From Nitrosospira multiformis (GTDB taxonomy: Bacteria > Pseudomonadota > Gammaproteobacteria > Burkholderiales > Nitrosomonadaceae): a stretch of 64,000 nt of DNA. Under the pieces are notes generated by a model that ran no database searches, was not told where the DNA came from, and saw only the letters and a list, made by a program, of their open reading frames with translations. Shown here in pieces: positions 9,272 through 18,572 of this stretch. Location: the NCBI GenBank assembly GCA_017306155.1, contig JAFKJB010000007.1, positions 62,001 through 126,000 of the forward strand, read 5' to 3'. The position numbers and the translations under genes are program-made. Position 1 is the first letter of the stretch, and each line of letters begins with the position of its first letter.

Positions 9272-10113
9272 GCACCTTCCAGAAAAATTCTATCCATCCG
9301 ATCCCATCTGAAGTCGCGAGCCAATGCCCTGAGCCGGTCTTCCATCCGATGGAGGTTGTGATAGTGGCGAAAGCGCGTTTTCATGCTGATTCCCTTCTGG
9401 CGCGGTTGCTGATGGTCTATTTCCCATGGGTGGAAATAGAAGATTGCAGGACGCTCCTCGAAACGGTTCAGCCTCTGCAGAAACCAGCGGGAGACAGGGT
9501 AAGGCCATAACCGGAAGTAGCCTCCGCCACCTGCCGGGAAGTTTCTCTGGAACAGTCGTACCGTTGTAATCGGGACTTCCAGCAGCGTGTTGTTGCGGGG
9601 GTAATAGGCGAACCGGGGAGCATCAGGGACTCCATAGTGATCATGCCGGATCGGATAGATGCTGGAACTGTAACGATAGCCCGCATCTCCGAGCAGATCC
9701 AGAGCCCATTCATTCTGATGTCCTATAGAGAAACTCGGCGCCCGATAACCGAGTACGGGTTGCCCGGAAATATCTTCCAGGAACGCCTTGCTGCGGATGA
9801 TGTCCTTCTTGAATTCGTCAGGGTCCAGTTCCCAAACCCGATGGTGGCCCCACCCGTGACTCGCCAGCTCATGGCCTTCTGCAACCAGCCGCATCACCAT
9901 TGCGGGATACCGCTCCGCAATCCAGCCCAGGGTAAAGAACGTTGCTTTTACCCCTCTCTCGTCCAGCAATGAAAGAATGCGATCGATATTATTTTCCACA
10001 CGGCAGGGGATGGAGTTCCATGAATCTCTTGAGATATGCGCTGCAAAGGCGGAAACCTGGAAATAATCCTCCACGTCAATCGTCATTGCATTTCGAATGG
10101 GGTCAGGACTCAT
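9268..10113 (-). CDS. Exosortase A-associated polysaccharide deacetylase (DUF3473 type)
   Basis: A carbohydrate esterase 4 protein with the family-typical opening NAMTIDVEDYFQVSAF; its Asp and the later ELASHGWGHHRVWELD provide the metal site, and RAPSFSIG is a further conserved motif. The C-terminal YFHPWEID region matches the DUF3473 extension of TIGR03006 proteins. It probably deacetylates sugars of the exopolysaccharide. I chose ATG 10113 (281 residues), which best fits family length; a GTG at 10165-10167 preceded by GAGGGGG is a real alternative giving 18 more residues. The gene overlaps the FemAB-like gene by four bases. Confidence 0.88.
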   Translation of the reverse strand: MSPDPIRNAMTIDVEDYFQVSAFAAHISRDSWNSIPCRVENNIDRILSLLDERGVKATFFTLGWIAERYPAMVMRLVAEGHELASHGWGHHRVWELDPDEFKKDIIRSKAFLEDISGQPVLGYRAPSFSIGHQNEWALDLLGDAGYRYSSSIYPIRHDHYGVPDAPRFAYYPRNNTLLEVPITTVRLFQRNFPAGGGGYFRLWPYPVSRWFLQRLNRFEERPAIFYFHPWEIDHQQPRQKGISMKTRFRHYHNLHRMEDRLRALARDFRWDRMDRIFLEGA

Positions 10114-10260
10114 TTGAAAAGTCTCGTATAATTCGAGTAGCAATACCTGCGCCTGCAGCGAACGCACAGCCCCCTCGTAATCTCGCCGTCATGCTGATCG
10201 GCATTTCTTGATCGACCCTGCTGGGTCGCGCAGTTGAATCACACATGGGCAGATTTGCCT

Positions 10261-11265
10261 CTAGCGAAGCCGCTTGTTCACGTCAGCCAGCGAGAGTACC
10301 TGCTTGAGCAGGCCCATCAGGGAAACAACGGTTTCCTCCAGCTTGGCAACCCGGTTGCTCATCTCCTCCAGACCGGTAACGAACTGCCCTTCCTCCAAGA
10401 CGGAAGTTTTATCTCCCGGGAATAGTCCGGTTTCGACTTCAACCGTATCAAATTCCTCCTGGATGTCCCGGATCACTTCGTTCACTTCCGATACCCCGAA
10501 ATGCTGCAGCTTTTCGAGATAGCCCATCAGCAGGAGGCGATCGCACAACGCATTGATCCTCCTCGGAATACCCCCGGCATAGCGATATATGGCGTCAAAA
10601 GCATCCTCATCAAACCCGGGATTTCCGCTCCAGCCCGCAGTCTTCAATCTGTGCTCGATATAGGATTTCGTTTCCGCCAGGTCCATGGGGCCGAGGTGAT
10701 AGGTTGCAGTGATTCTTTGCCGCAACTGCTTCATGTCATTACCAAGGAGGGTTTTCCTGAACTCTGGCTGTCCGAGAAGAAATGTTTGCAGCAGAGACTT
10801 GTTATCTCCCTGAAAATTGGAAAGCATCCTCAGTTCTTCCACAGTATGGGGGGAGAGATTTTGCGCCTCATCCACCACTAAAAGCGCGCGCTTACCCTGT
10901 TGCTCGCATTGTCGGAAGAATTTTTCGAGTGCGATGAGCACAGGTGTCTTCCCCGGGTTTCCCTGCGTCAACGGCAACCCAAACGCCGCCGCGACCATCC
11001 TCAATGTGTCGTCGGAATCCAGGCTGGTATTGACAATTTGGGCAGCAACGATCTTTTCCGGCTCCAGTTGTCGAAACAGATTGCGGACCAGCATGGTTTT
11101 CCCCGCACCCACTTCTCCCGTAACGACAATGAATCCCTCCGCTTGCGCCAACCCATATTCAAGGTAGGCCATTGCGCGGTTATGTCCTTTGCTGCCGAAA
11201 AAGAAATTTGGATCCGGGCTCAGTTGAAATGGCTTGGCTTTGAGCCCATAGAATGATGTATACAC
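10261..11265 (-). CDS. Exosortase A-associated AAA ATPase (ExeA-like)
   Basis: A 334-residue cytosolic ATPase of the TIGR03015 family. It opens MYTSFYGLKAKPFQLSPDP, a strongly conserved signature of ExeA/GspA-like ATPases. Walker A is GEVGAGKTML and Walker B is ALLVVDEAQNL; a sensor-like region follows. The last 60 residues look helical. Partners are unknown, but the gene is a constant member of exosortase A exopolysaccharide loci, so a role in assembly or secretion is inferred. It begins 13 bases after the outer-membrane protein gene. Confidence 0.9.
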   Translation of the reverse strand: MYTSFYGLKAKPFQLSPDPNFFFGSKGHNRAMAYLEYGLAQAEGFIVVTGEVGAGKTMLVRNLFRQLEPEKIVAAQIVNTSLDSDDTLRMVAAAFGLPLTQGNPGKTPVLIALEKFFRQCEQQGKRALLVVDEAQNLSPHTVEELRMLSNFQGDNKSLLQTFLLGQPEFRKTLLGNDMKQLRQRITATYHLGPMDLAETKSYIEHRLKTAGWSGNPGFDEDAFDAIYRYAGGIPRRINALCDRLLLMGYLEKLQHFGVSEVNEVIRDIQEEFDTVEVETGLFPGDKTSVLEEGQFVTGLEEMSNRVAKLEETVVSLMGLLKQVLSLADVNKRLR

Positions 11266-11278
11266 TTCTTCTCTTCTG

Positions 11279-12847
11279 CTAAAAAGTCATGTTCACATAG
11301 GCTATTGCGGCGTTCTCGCGATAATTGCCCGCCTGATTGGAATCTCTCTCATTGCGCCGGTACTGGATCGTACCGCTCAGGTTAGGCAATATCTGTGGGA
11401 ATCTCCGGGTCAGACTGGCACTGATAAACCTGAGATCATCTTTCCTATCTGTACTGAGAAAAGAAAACCGGGTGTACGCGAAACTGAGATTGGCATTCGT
11501 GAACTGGGAAACCCGGTAACTCCACACCGCATTGCCGCCTGTTTGCTCTGTATGGTTGAGAAGCGCCGCATTTGCCGCGCCGATGATGTCGGCATCCACA
11601 CCTTCAGGCGAGTAGGCCTTGCGCGTCATATTGAATCCTCTCAATACCAGCGTATTCCTGGCACCATTGAAGGCAACAGAGGCCTCCATTCGCTTCTGGA
11701 GAAAGAGCCGGTTTGTAAAAAAATTGGTGGGACCAAGAAAAGAACCGGAGAAATTGGGGCCTAGCAAGAGGCCGGTATTCTGTTGGATGGTTTCCGGAGA
11801 AAGATTGGGAAACTGTACTCCAATCAGCTGGTTCAGCGAGCCCATAATGCCCGCGCCGCCACCAAGCATGGACTGCTGATTGAAGGTAGTAATATCCTGG
11901 ATATAGATGAAATTCCATGTTGTCAGGCGGGTCCGATGCGTTGCTTCGGCAAAATAAGTATCTCCGAAGAATCTTTTTCCGCCATTCGCCACTATGTTTG
12001 TTCTTTCGCTCGGCGTCCACACAAAACCTGCTGACCAAGTAGGGCTGGAAGGACTTCCCCGGATTGATAGAAAACTGTTCCTTTCGTAACCTCCTGTCGC
12101 TGTCAGACCGATCCTTGGGGTAAACATGTAACGAAGACTGCCGATAGAGCGCTCCAATTCGACGGTTCGGTCAGACCTGTCGAAATGAATCATGTTGTGA
12201 CTGTAGCTCAAACCCCAATGCAGCTTGCCGAAATCGGTGCCGCTATTCAAACGAGCAAAAAAGCTGTCGGCCTGGCTGTTTTGAAGCAGGCTTGCGTTTG
12301 AGCTGACTATGTTGTGGGCATAGCGTAATTCGGTTGAAGCAAAATTCTTGAAGCGGTGGCGAATATAGGGACTGACATTAAATGTCCTGACATCGGCCCT
12401 GTTGCCTGTGACATTCACATTATTGAGCGCTTGGGGTCCAAACAATGAGATGTTCTGCTGAGTAATATTGGCGATTCCATCCACGAAAAAAAAATCTTCC
12501 ATCAGCTCGGCAGTTCCACTCGCGTTCAGTCGCTGCCTCATTCTGGTGAAACTGGAGTTCCTGGCATAGATGAGATTATTCATCGTATAGTCGACACTTA
12601 AATTAAAACGACGCGCTGTGCCGCTCAGCAAAATACCGGGATTGATTTGAGTAATGAAATCACCTCCCCCTGAACCCAGTCTCAGATTATCGCTATACGT
12701 CTCTATCAAGTTGAGCCGCGGAAGAACTTTCCACTCCGCTGCATTCGAGCAAGAAGAATAAGACGAAAATACCAGAATGACCCCGGCTACAGTGCAAGCT
12801 GGCGATAACAAAATGCCATGCCGACACTTATTCTCAGGCACTTTCAT
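11279..12847 (-). CDS. PEP-CTERM system-associated outer-membrane protein
   Basis: A 522-residue protein with a hydrophobic N-terminal segment (about residues 12-37, ending near SCSNAAEW) and a long run of alternating polar/hydrophobic strands ending in an aromatic-phenylalanine terminus (AIAYVNMTF), as expected for a beta-barrel. It matches the TIGR03016 outer-membrane family of exosortase A loci. It may form the export pore or an adhesive surface protein; this is inferred. The ATG overlaps the end of the tyrosine kinase gene by 14 bases, so translation is coupled. Confidence 0.88.
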   Translation of the reverse strand: MKVPENKCRHGILLSPACTVAGVILVFSSYSSCSNAAEWKVLPRLNLIETYSDNLRLGSGGGDFITQINPGILLSGTARRFNLSVDYTMNNLIYARNSSFTRMRQRLNASGTAELMEDFFFVDGIANITQQNISLFGPQALNNVNVTGNRADVRTFNVSPYIRHRFKNFASTELRYAHNIVSSNASLLQNSQADSFFARLNSGTDFGKLHWGLSYSHNMIHFDRSDRTVELERSIGSLRYMFTPRIGLTATGGYERNSFLSIRGSPSSPTWSAGFVWTPSERTNIVANGGKRFFGDTYFAEATHRTRLTTWNFIYIQDITTFNQQSMLGGGAGIMGSLNQLIGVQFPNLSPETIQQNTGLLLGPNFSGSFLGPTNFFTNRLFLQKRMEASVAFNGARNTLVLRGFNMTRKAYSPEGVDADIIGAANAALLNHTEQTGGNAVWSYRVSQFTNANLSFAYTRFSFLSTDRKDDLRFISASLTRRFPQILPNLSGTIQYRRNERDSNQAGNYRENAAIAYVNMTF

Positions 12848-13727
12848 GGTAATAGTAGCCGTAGTATTCTCCGCCAGAAAATGCCTTGGTCTTGTTGTAG
12901 ATCAGGTTTACGACGTCACACGATTCAATTTGCCGCAGTGTTTCCTTGACAGCCTGCTGCGACGTCGTTTCCGCCTCAACCACAAGGACAATCTGCCCCA
13001 TCTGACTTGCCAGTACACGTGCCTCGCTGGTCAGCAGCAAGGGGGGAGAATCAAAAATAACGATGCGATCAGCATAACGTTCTGCAAGCTCCTTCAATAA
13101 TTCTTCCATACTCCGGCTGGCGAGCAGCTCGGTGGAGTGTGAGTGCCGCCTTCCTGCGGTAAGGAGTGTGAGTTTCTCGACATCAGTCTTGATCAGTACA
13201 TCCCCCAGACTGAGATTTTCCTCTACAAGGATATCCAGCAAGCCTCTTCCTGTTCCCACACCCAGGATTCTTGGGATCGAGGGTCGCGCAACATCCGCGT
13301 CAACCAGCAAAACCGTGCGATCCATCTCCATTGCAATACTCATGGCGAGGTTGACAGTGCAAAAACTTTTTCCCTCGCCAGCGAGTGCGCTGGTAACCAT
13401 GATGAGATTGCCGTTCTTGATCATGCCCGGCCCTTTATTGAAGGCATTGGTCAGTAGCGGCCGCTTGATCACGCGAAACTGCTCCGCTATTTGCGTTCTC
13501 CCCTGATCGGGGGTGACGATACCGTACTGACGCATTTTGACCAGATCAAGGTTCACCCGGTTTGATGTGAAAACCGTATTTGGCGGGGCTTTTTTTTCGA
13601 CCTCTTTTGTTTCGGGAATACCGCTATTGAGCTTCTGATCAGGATTTACCGAAACCGACGGGGGTACTTGTGCACTCGATAGCACCCCTTTTTCCAATTT
13701 TCCTACAGCCTTTTCAATTATGCTCAC
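12834..13727 (-). CDS. Exosortase A-associated tyrosine autokinase
   Basis: A 297-residue BY-kinase of the TIGR03018 type. It has the P-loop ALAGEGKSFCTVNLA, the Walker A' VLLVDADVARPS and the Walker B IVIFDSPPLLL. The C-terminus carries the tyrosine cluster EYYGYYYHE, where trans-autophosphorylation would occur. It lacks its own membrane segments, so the chain-length protein at 14033-15565 should supply the membrane activator, as in Wzz/Wzc-like pairs. It would control polymer length and export through phosphorylation cycles. About 305 bases separate it from the chain-length gene. Confidence 0.92.
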   Translation of the reverse strand: MSIIEKAVGKLEKGVLSSAQVPPSVSVNPDQKLNSGIPETKEVEKKAPPNTVFTSNRVNLDLVKMRQYGIVTPDQGRTQIAEQFRVIKRPLLTNAFNKGPGMIKNGNLIMVTSALAGEGKSFCTVNLAMSIAMEMDRTVLLVDADVARPSIPRILGVGTGRGLLDILVEENLSLGDVLIKTDVEKLTLLTAGRRHSHSTELLASRSMEELLKELAERYADRIVIFDSPPLLLTSEARVLASQMGQIVLVVEAETTSQQAVKETLRQIESCDVVNLIYNKTKAFSGGEYYGYYYHESA

Positions 13728-14032
13728 GTGTTCTCCCGTTCTGTTCCGAAATCCCCTGCGCTCTGGTTTTATGGAATTACTGCGCCTACCGGGGGAATTG
13801 TGACAGGAATGGTGGTTAAAGAGATATTAATTAAATGATTCTGCCACACTATTGAACTCTGGAATTGATTCAGTCGGCGGCCTGAAGTATTAATGAAAGA
13901 ATTGGGCCGGAACAATGCAAACTTCATCAAAATAGACTTCAGGCAACAATCAGTGAGATGAGGATCTTCCGCCGGAACAGGTTCCATCATCAATACTTCC
14001 AGCATCGGCCCGATGATCTTCCAGAGTATGAA
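13728..14032. other. 305-base spacer inside the exopolysaccharide operon
   Basis: This gap separates the chain-length gene from the kinase gene. A 78-codon minus-strand open frame (13769-14005) lies in it, but its residues show no motif, signal peptide or family resemblance. I see no clear promoter or hairpin. It may be a decayed reading frame or an untranslated spacer. Confidence 0.35.
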
Positions 14033-15565
14033 TCACGCCATCTTCAGCATAAGGACGCCGTACAAGCCTAGCAGGGACAGCAGGGATAAGCCGAATGCAT
14101 AGAGGCGCTTTCTGCGCTTTACCTTTTCCGCATCTGTCCAGATCATCGGAATTGAACCCAGTATCGGCTTGCCCGAAATTTCCCGCAGACTGATCTGGCT
14201 GTGGAAGGTAGGTCTAACCTGGCTGATAACGAAGGCCACACCGATCCCCGCCAGCAAAGAACCCAGGAAAATGATGGAGAAGAATTTTTTCCGGTCCGGG
14301 CCAATAGGTTTGTCAGAAACTGTCGGCGGATCGATGACACGGAACGACACCAAGCCTGTGGTGGAACCCAGATCTCCCGAGATTTTGGCCGATTCGCGCC
14401 GCTCGAGAAGTTTTTCGTAGTTTGCCTTGTTTACCTGGTAATCCCGGTTGAGCTGCGCCAACTCGGCTTCAACCTGGGGCACGGCATTACTCAAGGACTT
14501 GAGGCGCTCGTAGCGAGCGTTGTATTCTTCCACCCGCGCATTCATGGATGCCACGTCAGCTTCCGCGTCCGCCAGCGCCACGTTGAGTTGCTGCAACATC
14601 GGGCTATAGTTTTTGCCCGGATCCGAGCTACCCCTCGTCAGCTTGGCCTCTTCGATCTTGCGTTCCTCAAGCTGGGCAATGAGACGTTTCGCTGCAATGA
14701 TATCCGGATGCAACTCCGTGTAGTTCAGCCTGAGTGCGTCGAGATTCTTGTTCAAAGCCTGAATTCGGGAATCAAGTTCCACATTCACTATCGATGAAGC
14801 CGATCCGCTTTCGCCCTGATCCACGAGAAGGACAGGTTCATCACCCGTGATCTGACGCTTGATCGCATCTCTCGCCTGTTGCGCCTCGCGCAGTTCCAGC
14901 CTGGTTTTATTGAGATCGTCCATCGCCCGGGACAACTGTGAATAGTAGTCATTGCCTTGTTGCGGCATTATTCCAATGTTTTTCTGTTTGAATGCCTTGA
15001 GATTGTTTTCCCCTGCGATCAGCTTCTCTTCATAAGATTTAATTTGCTCATCAATGAAGCGAATGGCCGATGAAGAATCCTGGCTCTTGTTTCCAAGCCC
15101 CTCTTCAACAAAAAGGGTCAATAAAGACTGGACAATGTCTTTGGCAAGTCCTGGATTCTGATTATTGTAGGAAATAGTGAAGAGATTATCCCGTCCCGTA
15201 GTTCCCAGTTTGATCTTATCCATGAGCTCCTTCACGAGCCCTTCCTGATCCTTGGTATCTTTTGCCTTGATATCGAGATCCACCATGCGGATGACTCTCT
15301 CCACATTGGGACGGCTGATCAGGGTGCGGCTCATGATGGAGATCTGTTGCTGCGTGTCTGGCGAAACCGTCATGCCCTGCAACAACGGCTTCAACACGTT
15401 TTGCGTATCGACATAAATTCTGGCGGAAGCCTGGTAATCATCAGGGAGCTTATATACGATGACCCAGCCTGCGATTGCCACGACCCAGGCTGCCGCCACT
15501 GCGACCCAGCGATATTTCCATATCCCTTTCAGATAAACCAGGAGTTGGGTTGTCAGCTCCTCCAT
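14033..15565 (-). CDS. Exosortase A-associated polysaccharide chain-length determinant
   Basis: A 510-residue Wzz/GNVR-type inner-membrane protein of the TIGR03007 family. A first membrane segment lies at about residues 17-36 and a second pair near 430-450 and 490-507. Between them is a long periplasmic domain with heptad-rich coiled-coil regions (about residues 170-400). The proline-rich VIDPPTVSDKPIGPDRKK just before the C-terminal membrane segment is typical of polysaccharide co-polymerases. It sets polymer length and should activate the adjacent tyrosine kinase. Confidence 0.92.
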   Translation of the reverse strand: MEELTTQLLVYLKGIWKYRWVAVAAAWVVAIAGWVIVYKLPDDYQASARIYVDTQNVLKPLLQGMTVSPDTQQQISIMSRTLISRPNVERVIRMVDLDIKAKDTKDQEGLVKELMDKIKLGTTGRDNLFTISYNNQNPGLAKDIVQSLLTLFVEEGLGNKSQDSSSAIRFIDEQIKSYEEKLIAGENNLKAFKQKNIGIMPQQGNDYYSQLSRAMDDLNKTRLELREAQQARDAIKRQITGDEPVLLVDQGESGSASSIVNVELDSRIQALNKNLDALRLNYTELHPDIIAAKRLIAQLEERKIEEAKLTRGSSDPGKNYSPMLQQLNVALADAEADVASMNARVEEYNARYERLKSLSNAVPQVEAELAQLNRDYQVNKANYEKLLERRESAKISGDLGSTTGLVSFRVIDPPTVSDKPIGPDRKKFFSIIFLGSLLAGIGVAFVISQVRPTFHSQISLREISGKPILGSIPMIWTDAEKVKRRKRLYAFGLSLLSLLGLYGVLMLKMA

Positions 15566-15904
15566 ATTGTCAAACGATCCTTAGAAATGCGGTCAATGAT
15601 GGGGAGGACAAACGCACTCCCGTTGTCTTGGAATAGCCTCTAACCAGAATTTTCATTACCCCTGGCATTATCTCTTGCTGCTTCATGGGAGTTGAAAAAT
15701 ATATGGCGCTTATCGAACAGGATGAATGTCTTATCTCATGATAGCCGATGGAGGAATAGAAATCCGGGTGGAATAAGCCGCTATTTCTATCCCTGTTCCT
15801 GGAATGATTTTTCCCATTTCAACTTATCGTGCAATGAAAAACTCTTATACCTTATCGAAATGCCGTTACAGGAGAATTAAGTCCTCGCAATGGAATTCCA
15901 CAGA
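15566..15904. other. 339-base intergenic region before the chain-length gene
   Basis: No convincing gene is present; short open frames on the plus strand lack ribosome-binding sites and recognisable residues. It may hold an internal promoter. A plus-strand TGGC-TTGC pair near 15663 recalls a sigma-54 site, but its spacing is one base too long and it points away from the operon. Confidence 0.35.
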
Positions 15905-16540
15905 TCAGAAATAACTTTCCGGTATGACAAGTACATCTCCCTGCTTCATGGGTACGTTGGCCGTCACATCCCCATCCCGGATCAGGTCGTCCAGCCGCAC
16001 GCTGAACTGATGTTGCTTCCCGTCCACGTTACGTACTATCCTGGCGCGATTACCCGCGGCAAAGTCGGTCATGCCGCCTACCGCAATCAGGACATCCATC
16101 AGCGTCATTTCCTCCCGATAGGGCAATGCCTGAGGTTCGGTTGCTTCCCCTATCACCCGGATCTGCTCGGAGTACGGGCCTACAAATTCTGTCACCACAA
16201 CGGTCACGACCGGCTGCTGGATGTACTTCGACAATGCCTCCTCGATATCTCGCGCAAGCTGTGTCGAGGTCCTTCCGCTTGCCGGCAGATCCTCTACCAG
16301 GGGAGTGGTAATCTTGCCATCAGGCCGAACGGGCACTGCCATGGAAACTTCGGGATTACGCCAGACAATGATATCGACATTATCTCCCGGGCCGATCAGG
16401 TAATCGTGCGCAAGGGGTTTCTCATCTGGATTCAGGGACGGATATGTTTTGCAGCCACCAAGGGAAAGAAGGGGAAGTGCGACAGCAAGACAAGAGAACC
16501 ATGTCACAGTACGGATACTACGGATACGAAGGGCGTTCAC
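15905..16540 (-). CDS. Exosortase A-associated polysaccharide export lipoprotein
   Basis: A 211-residue Wza-like protein of the TIGR03027 family. The N-terminus is a lipoprotein signal with lipobox LSLGGC. A Poly_export domain follows (DYLIGPGDNVDIIVWRNPEVS) and then SLBB-like ligand domains (IRVIGEATEPQALPYREEMTLMD). It should sit in the outer membrane as the polysaccharide exit channel. The start is a GTG with AAGGA six bases upstream. It is the first gene of the locus in the direction of transcription, so the promoter should lie between 16541 and 16892. Confidence 0.93.
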   Translation of the reverse strand: MNALRIRSIRTVTWFSCLAVALPLLSLGGCKTYPSLNPDEKPLAHDYLIGPGDNVDIIVWRNPEVSMAVPVRPDGKITTPLVEDLPASGRTSTQLARDIEEALSKYIQQPVVTVVVTEFVGPYSEQIRVIGEATEPQALPYREEMTLMDVLIAVGGMTDFAAGNRARIVRNVDGKQHQFSVRLDDLIRDGDVTANVPMKQGDVLVIPESYF

Positions 16541-16892
16541 TGAATTTCCTTTTTTGTTGATTAGAAAATGCCTGAGCCAGGAAGGGATTATTGACCTTTA
16601 ATGCAAAATAAAGATGCTATAAGTCAATACACCTGTCAAGACAGGATTCATGTGCCCGCAAATAACAATATAACTATGCATCGTACCGTATTTCAGCCAC
16701 GCCGGAACCTGGAAGAATGCCTGCAATATCGGCGGCCGACGACCCGAACTTCTCGATTCAGCCGTTGCAATATCCTCAGGTCATCGATACGCCGGAACAT
16801 GTCGCGCATCCTATCAACTTGAGGAGCAGGAGCGAATTGGACTTTAGTACACCCTTACGGCACAGTATGTTAAATTCCGTACAAAACTCAAA
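16541..16892. other. 352-base region upstream of the exopolysaccharide locus
   Basis: This gap lies between the end of queG and the first exopolysaccharide gene, both minus strand. It is expected to contain the locus promoter. I looked for sigma-54 GG/GC elements and for paired hairpins and found none with correct spacing. Small plus-strand frames here have no support. Confidence 0.35.
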
Positions 16893-18047
16893 TTATTTTT
16901 CCGGAATCGACGCATCTTCGATAAAAAGCGACGGAGGGCGCTCCTGCTGATGCAACGCCCAGCGCACGTGTTCGCGTATCAGAGCCGAAGCGTCATCGAG
17001 ACGCGCTCGCAATGCCTGAATGACAGGTTGGGAGAATGGCGCATTCCCCAGGCCGACAGCCAGGTTGCGCAGCCATTGCTCATGGCCGATGCGCCGAATC
17101 GGACTTCCGGCAAGCCGTGCCTCAAACTCCTCTTTGCTCCATCCGAACAATTCGATCAGGGACGCGCTATCCAGACCGTTTCGCACGGAAAAATCCTCTT
17201 CATCGGTAATTGCGGCAAATTTGTTCCAGGGGCAGACGAGCTGGCAATCATCGCAGCCATATACCCGATTACCGATCAAAGGCCGCAGGGACTCGGGAAT
17301 ACTGCCCTTATGTTCGATAGTAAGATAGGAAATACAACGTCGCGCATCCAGCCGATAGGGTGCTATGATCGCCTGCGTCGGGCAGATATCGATGCACTTC
17401 GTGCAACTCCCGCAGTAATTGCCTATGGGATTGTCCACGGGCAGCGGCAGATCCGTAAACAGCTCGCCCAGAAAGAACAGGGATCCCGCGTCACGGGAAA
17501 GCAGCAGCGTATGCTTTCCGCGCCAGCCAAGGCCCGATTTTTGCGCCCATTCAACTTCCGTTACCGGCGCGCTGTCGCTGAATACACGGTAATTCAGGCG
17601 TCCTGTTTCCGCTTCGATTTTCTCCGCAAGTTTCTGCAAGCGCCCGCGCAGTACCTTGTGGTAATCCCGACCCAGAGCATAACGCGATATGAACGCGCAA
17701 GTGCCATCCCGGATGACCTCCCAGCTGTCCTTTGCGACCGGTGTATAATTCATGCGCACGGAGATCACCCGCAGCGTCCCGGGAACGAGCTCGGCAGGAC
17801 GAGTACGCCGGGTGCCGTGTCGTGCCATATAATCCATCTCCCCGTGACAACCCTGGTCCAGCCATTTGAACAGGCCTGTCTCCGCCTCCCTCATGTCCGC
17901 GCTCGCATCGGCAATGGAAACCTTCTGAAAACCGAGCTTCTTCCCCCATTCCTTGATGGATCTGGCAAGTTGTGGAAGATCGGCAGTAGAGTCAGGAAGA
18001 TCCTGCAAAGGTTCCGGGGATAGTTCGGTGGACAGGTCTTTACGCAT
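16893..18047 (-). CDS. queG: Epoxyqueuosine reductase
   Basis: It reduces epoxyqueuosine to queuosine in tRNA anticodons, using a corrinoid and two 4Fe-4S clusters. The ferredoxin-like part shows CGSCTKCIDICP and YGCDDCQLVCPW, which supply the cluster cysteines; the N-terminal half contains the cobalamin-binding DUF1730 region (SRYALGRDYHKVLR). The C-terminal HEAT-like stretch ALIREHVRWALHQ matches the family. The longest frame reaches 18191 and would overlap divergent tsaE; I chose ATG 18047, giving 384 residues, normal for QueG. It is divergent from tsaE with only 39 bases between, so both promoters must overlap the genes. Confidence 0.95.
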   Translation of the reverse strand: MRKDLSTELSPEPLQDLPDSTADLPQLARSIKEWGKKLGFQKVSIADASADMREAETGLFKWLDQGCHGEMDYMARHGTRRTRPAELVPGTLRVISVRMNYTPVAKDSWEVIRDGTCAFISRYALGRDYHKVLRGRLQKLAEKIEAETGRLNYRVFSDSAPVTEVEWAQKSGLGWRGKHTLLLSRDAGSLFFLGELFTDLPLPVDNPIGNYCGSCTKCIDICPTQAIIAPYRLDARRCISYLTIEHKGSIPESLRPLIGNRVYGCDDCQLVCPWNKFAAITDEEDFSVRNGLDSASLIELFGWSKEEFEARLAGSPIRRIGHEQWLRNLAVGLGNAPFSQPVIQALRARLDDASALIREHVRWALHQQERPPSLFIEDASIPEK

Positions 18048-18086
18048 ATTCACATCATACCGGCTCTGCCGCCATTCATCACCTTG

Positions 18087-18572
18087 ATGGCTCTTCACCA
18101 GACCTGCCATCTCGCCGATGAAGCCGCTACCCTGGCACTCGGAACCGCAATAGCTCCGGCGTTGCGTCCGGGTCTTGTTGTATTCCTGCAAGGCGAACTG
18201 GGAGCAGGCAAAACCACATTTACGCGCGGCATATTACGCGGACTTGGCTATCTTGGAAAAGTGAAAAGTCCCACCTATAATTTGATTGAACTTTATAAAA
18301 TTTCTAAGTTATACTTGTATCATTTTGATTTCTATCGTTTCAATAATCCCAACGAGTGGGAAGAAGCGGGCTTCCGGGATTACTTCAATGCAGACTCGAT
18401 CTGTCTCGTGGAATGGCCGGAAAAGGCAGACGGACTATTGCCCCAAGCCGATTTGAAATTTATATTCACGGTCGCGGAAGAACGTAATGTTGAAATTCAG
18501 GCGGATACGGAGGCCGGCAAACTGTGCGTGAAACGATGGCAAATTTCATCGAGGAACAATACGCAGCATTGA
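18087..18572 (+). CDS. tsaE: tRNA threonylcarbamoyladenosine biosynthesis ATPase TsaE
   Basis: TsaE is the small P-loop ATPase that works with TsaB and TsaD in making t6A in ANN-decoding tRNAs. The P-loop is LQGELGAGKTTF, followed by KSPTYNLIELY and CLVEWPEKAD, all family hallmarks. The ATG at 18087 directly follows an in-frame TTG; I prefer the ATG (161 residues). The gene overlaps the amidase gene by 49 bases, the classic tsaE-amiB/C arrangement. Codons from about 18265 to 18350 are unusually AT-rich compared with neighbours. Confidence 0.95.
   Translation: MALHQTCHLADEAATLALGTAIAPALRPGLVVFLQGELGAGKTTFTRGILRGLGYLGKVKSPTYNLIELYKISKLYLYHFDFYRFNNPNEWEEAGFRDYFNADSICLVEWPEKADGLLPQADLKFIFTVAEERNVEIQADTEAGKLCVKRWQISSRNNTQH

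Noticed and set aside
13769-14005. 78-codon minus-strand frame in the exopolysaccharide operon spacer
   Set aside because: No motif, signal peptide or strong ribosome-binding site; kept only as a note on the spacer.
15660-15680. Sigma-54-like promoter (TGGC...TTGC)
   Set aside because: The GG to GC spacing is one base too long and it faces away from the operon.
16950-18023. 357-codon plus-strand open frame opposite queG
   Set aside because: Antisense shadow of the queG reading frame.
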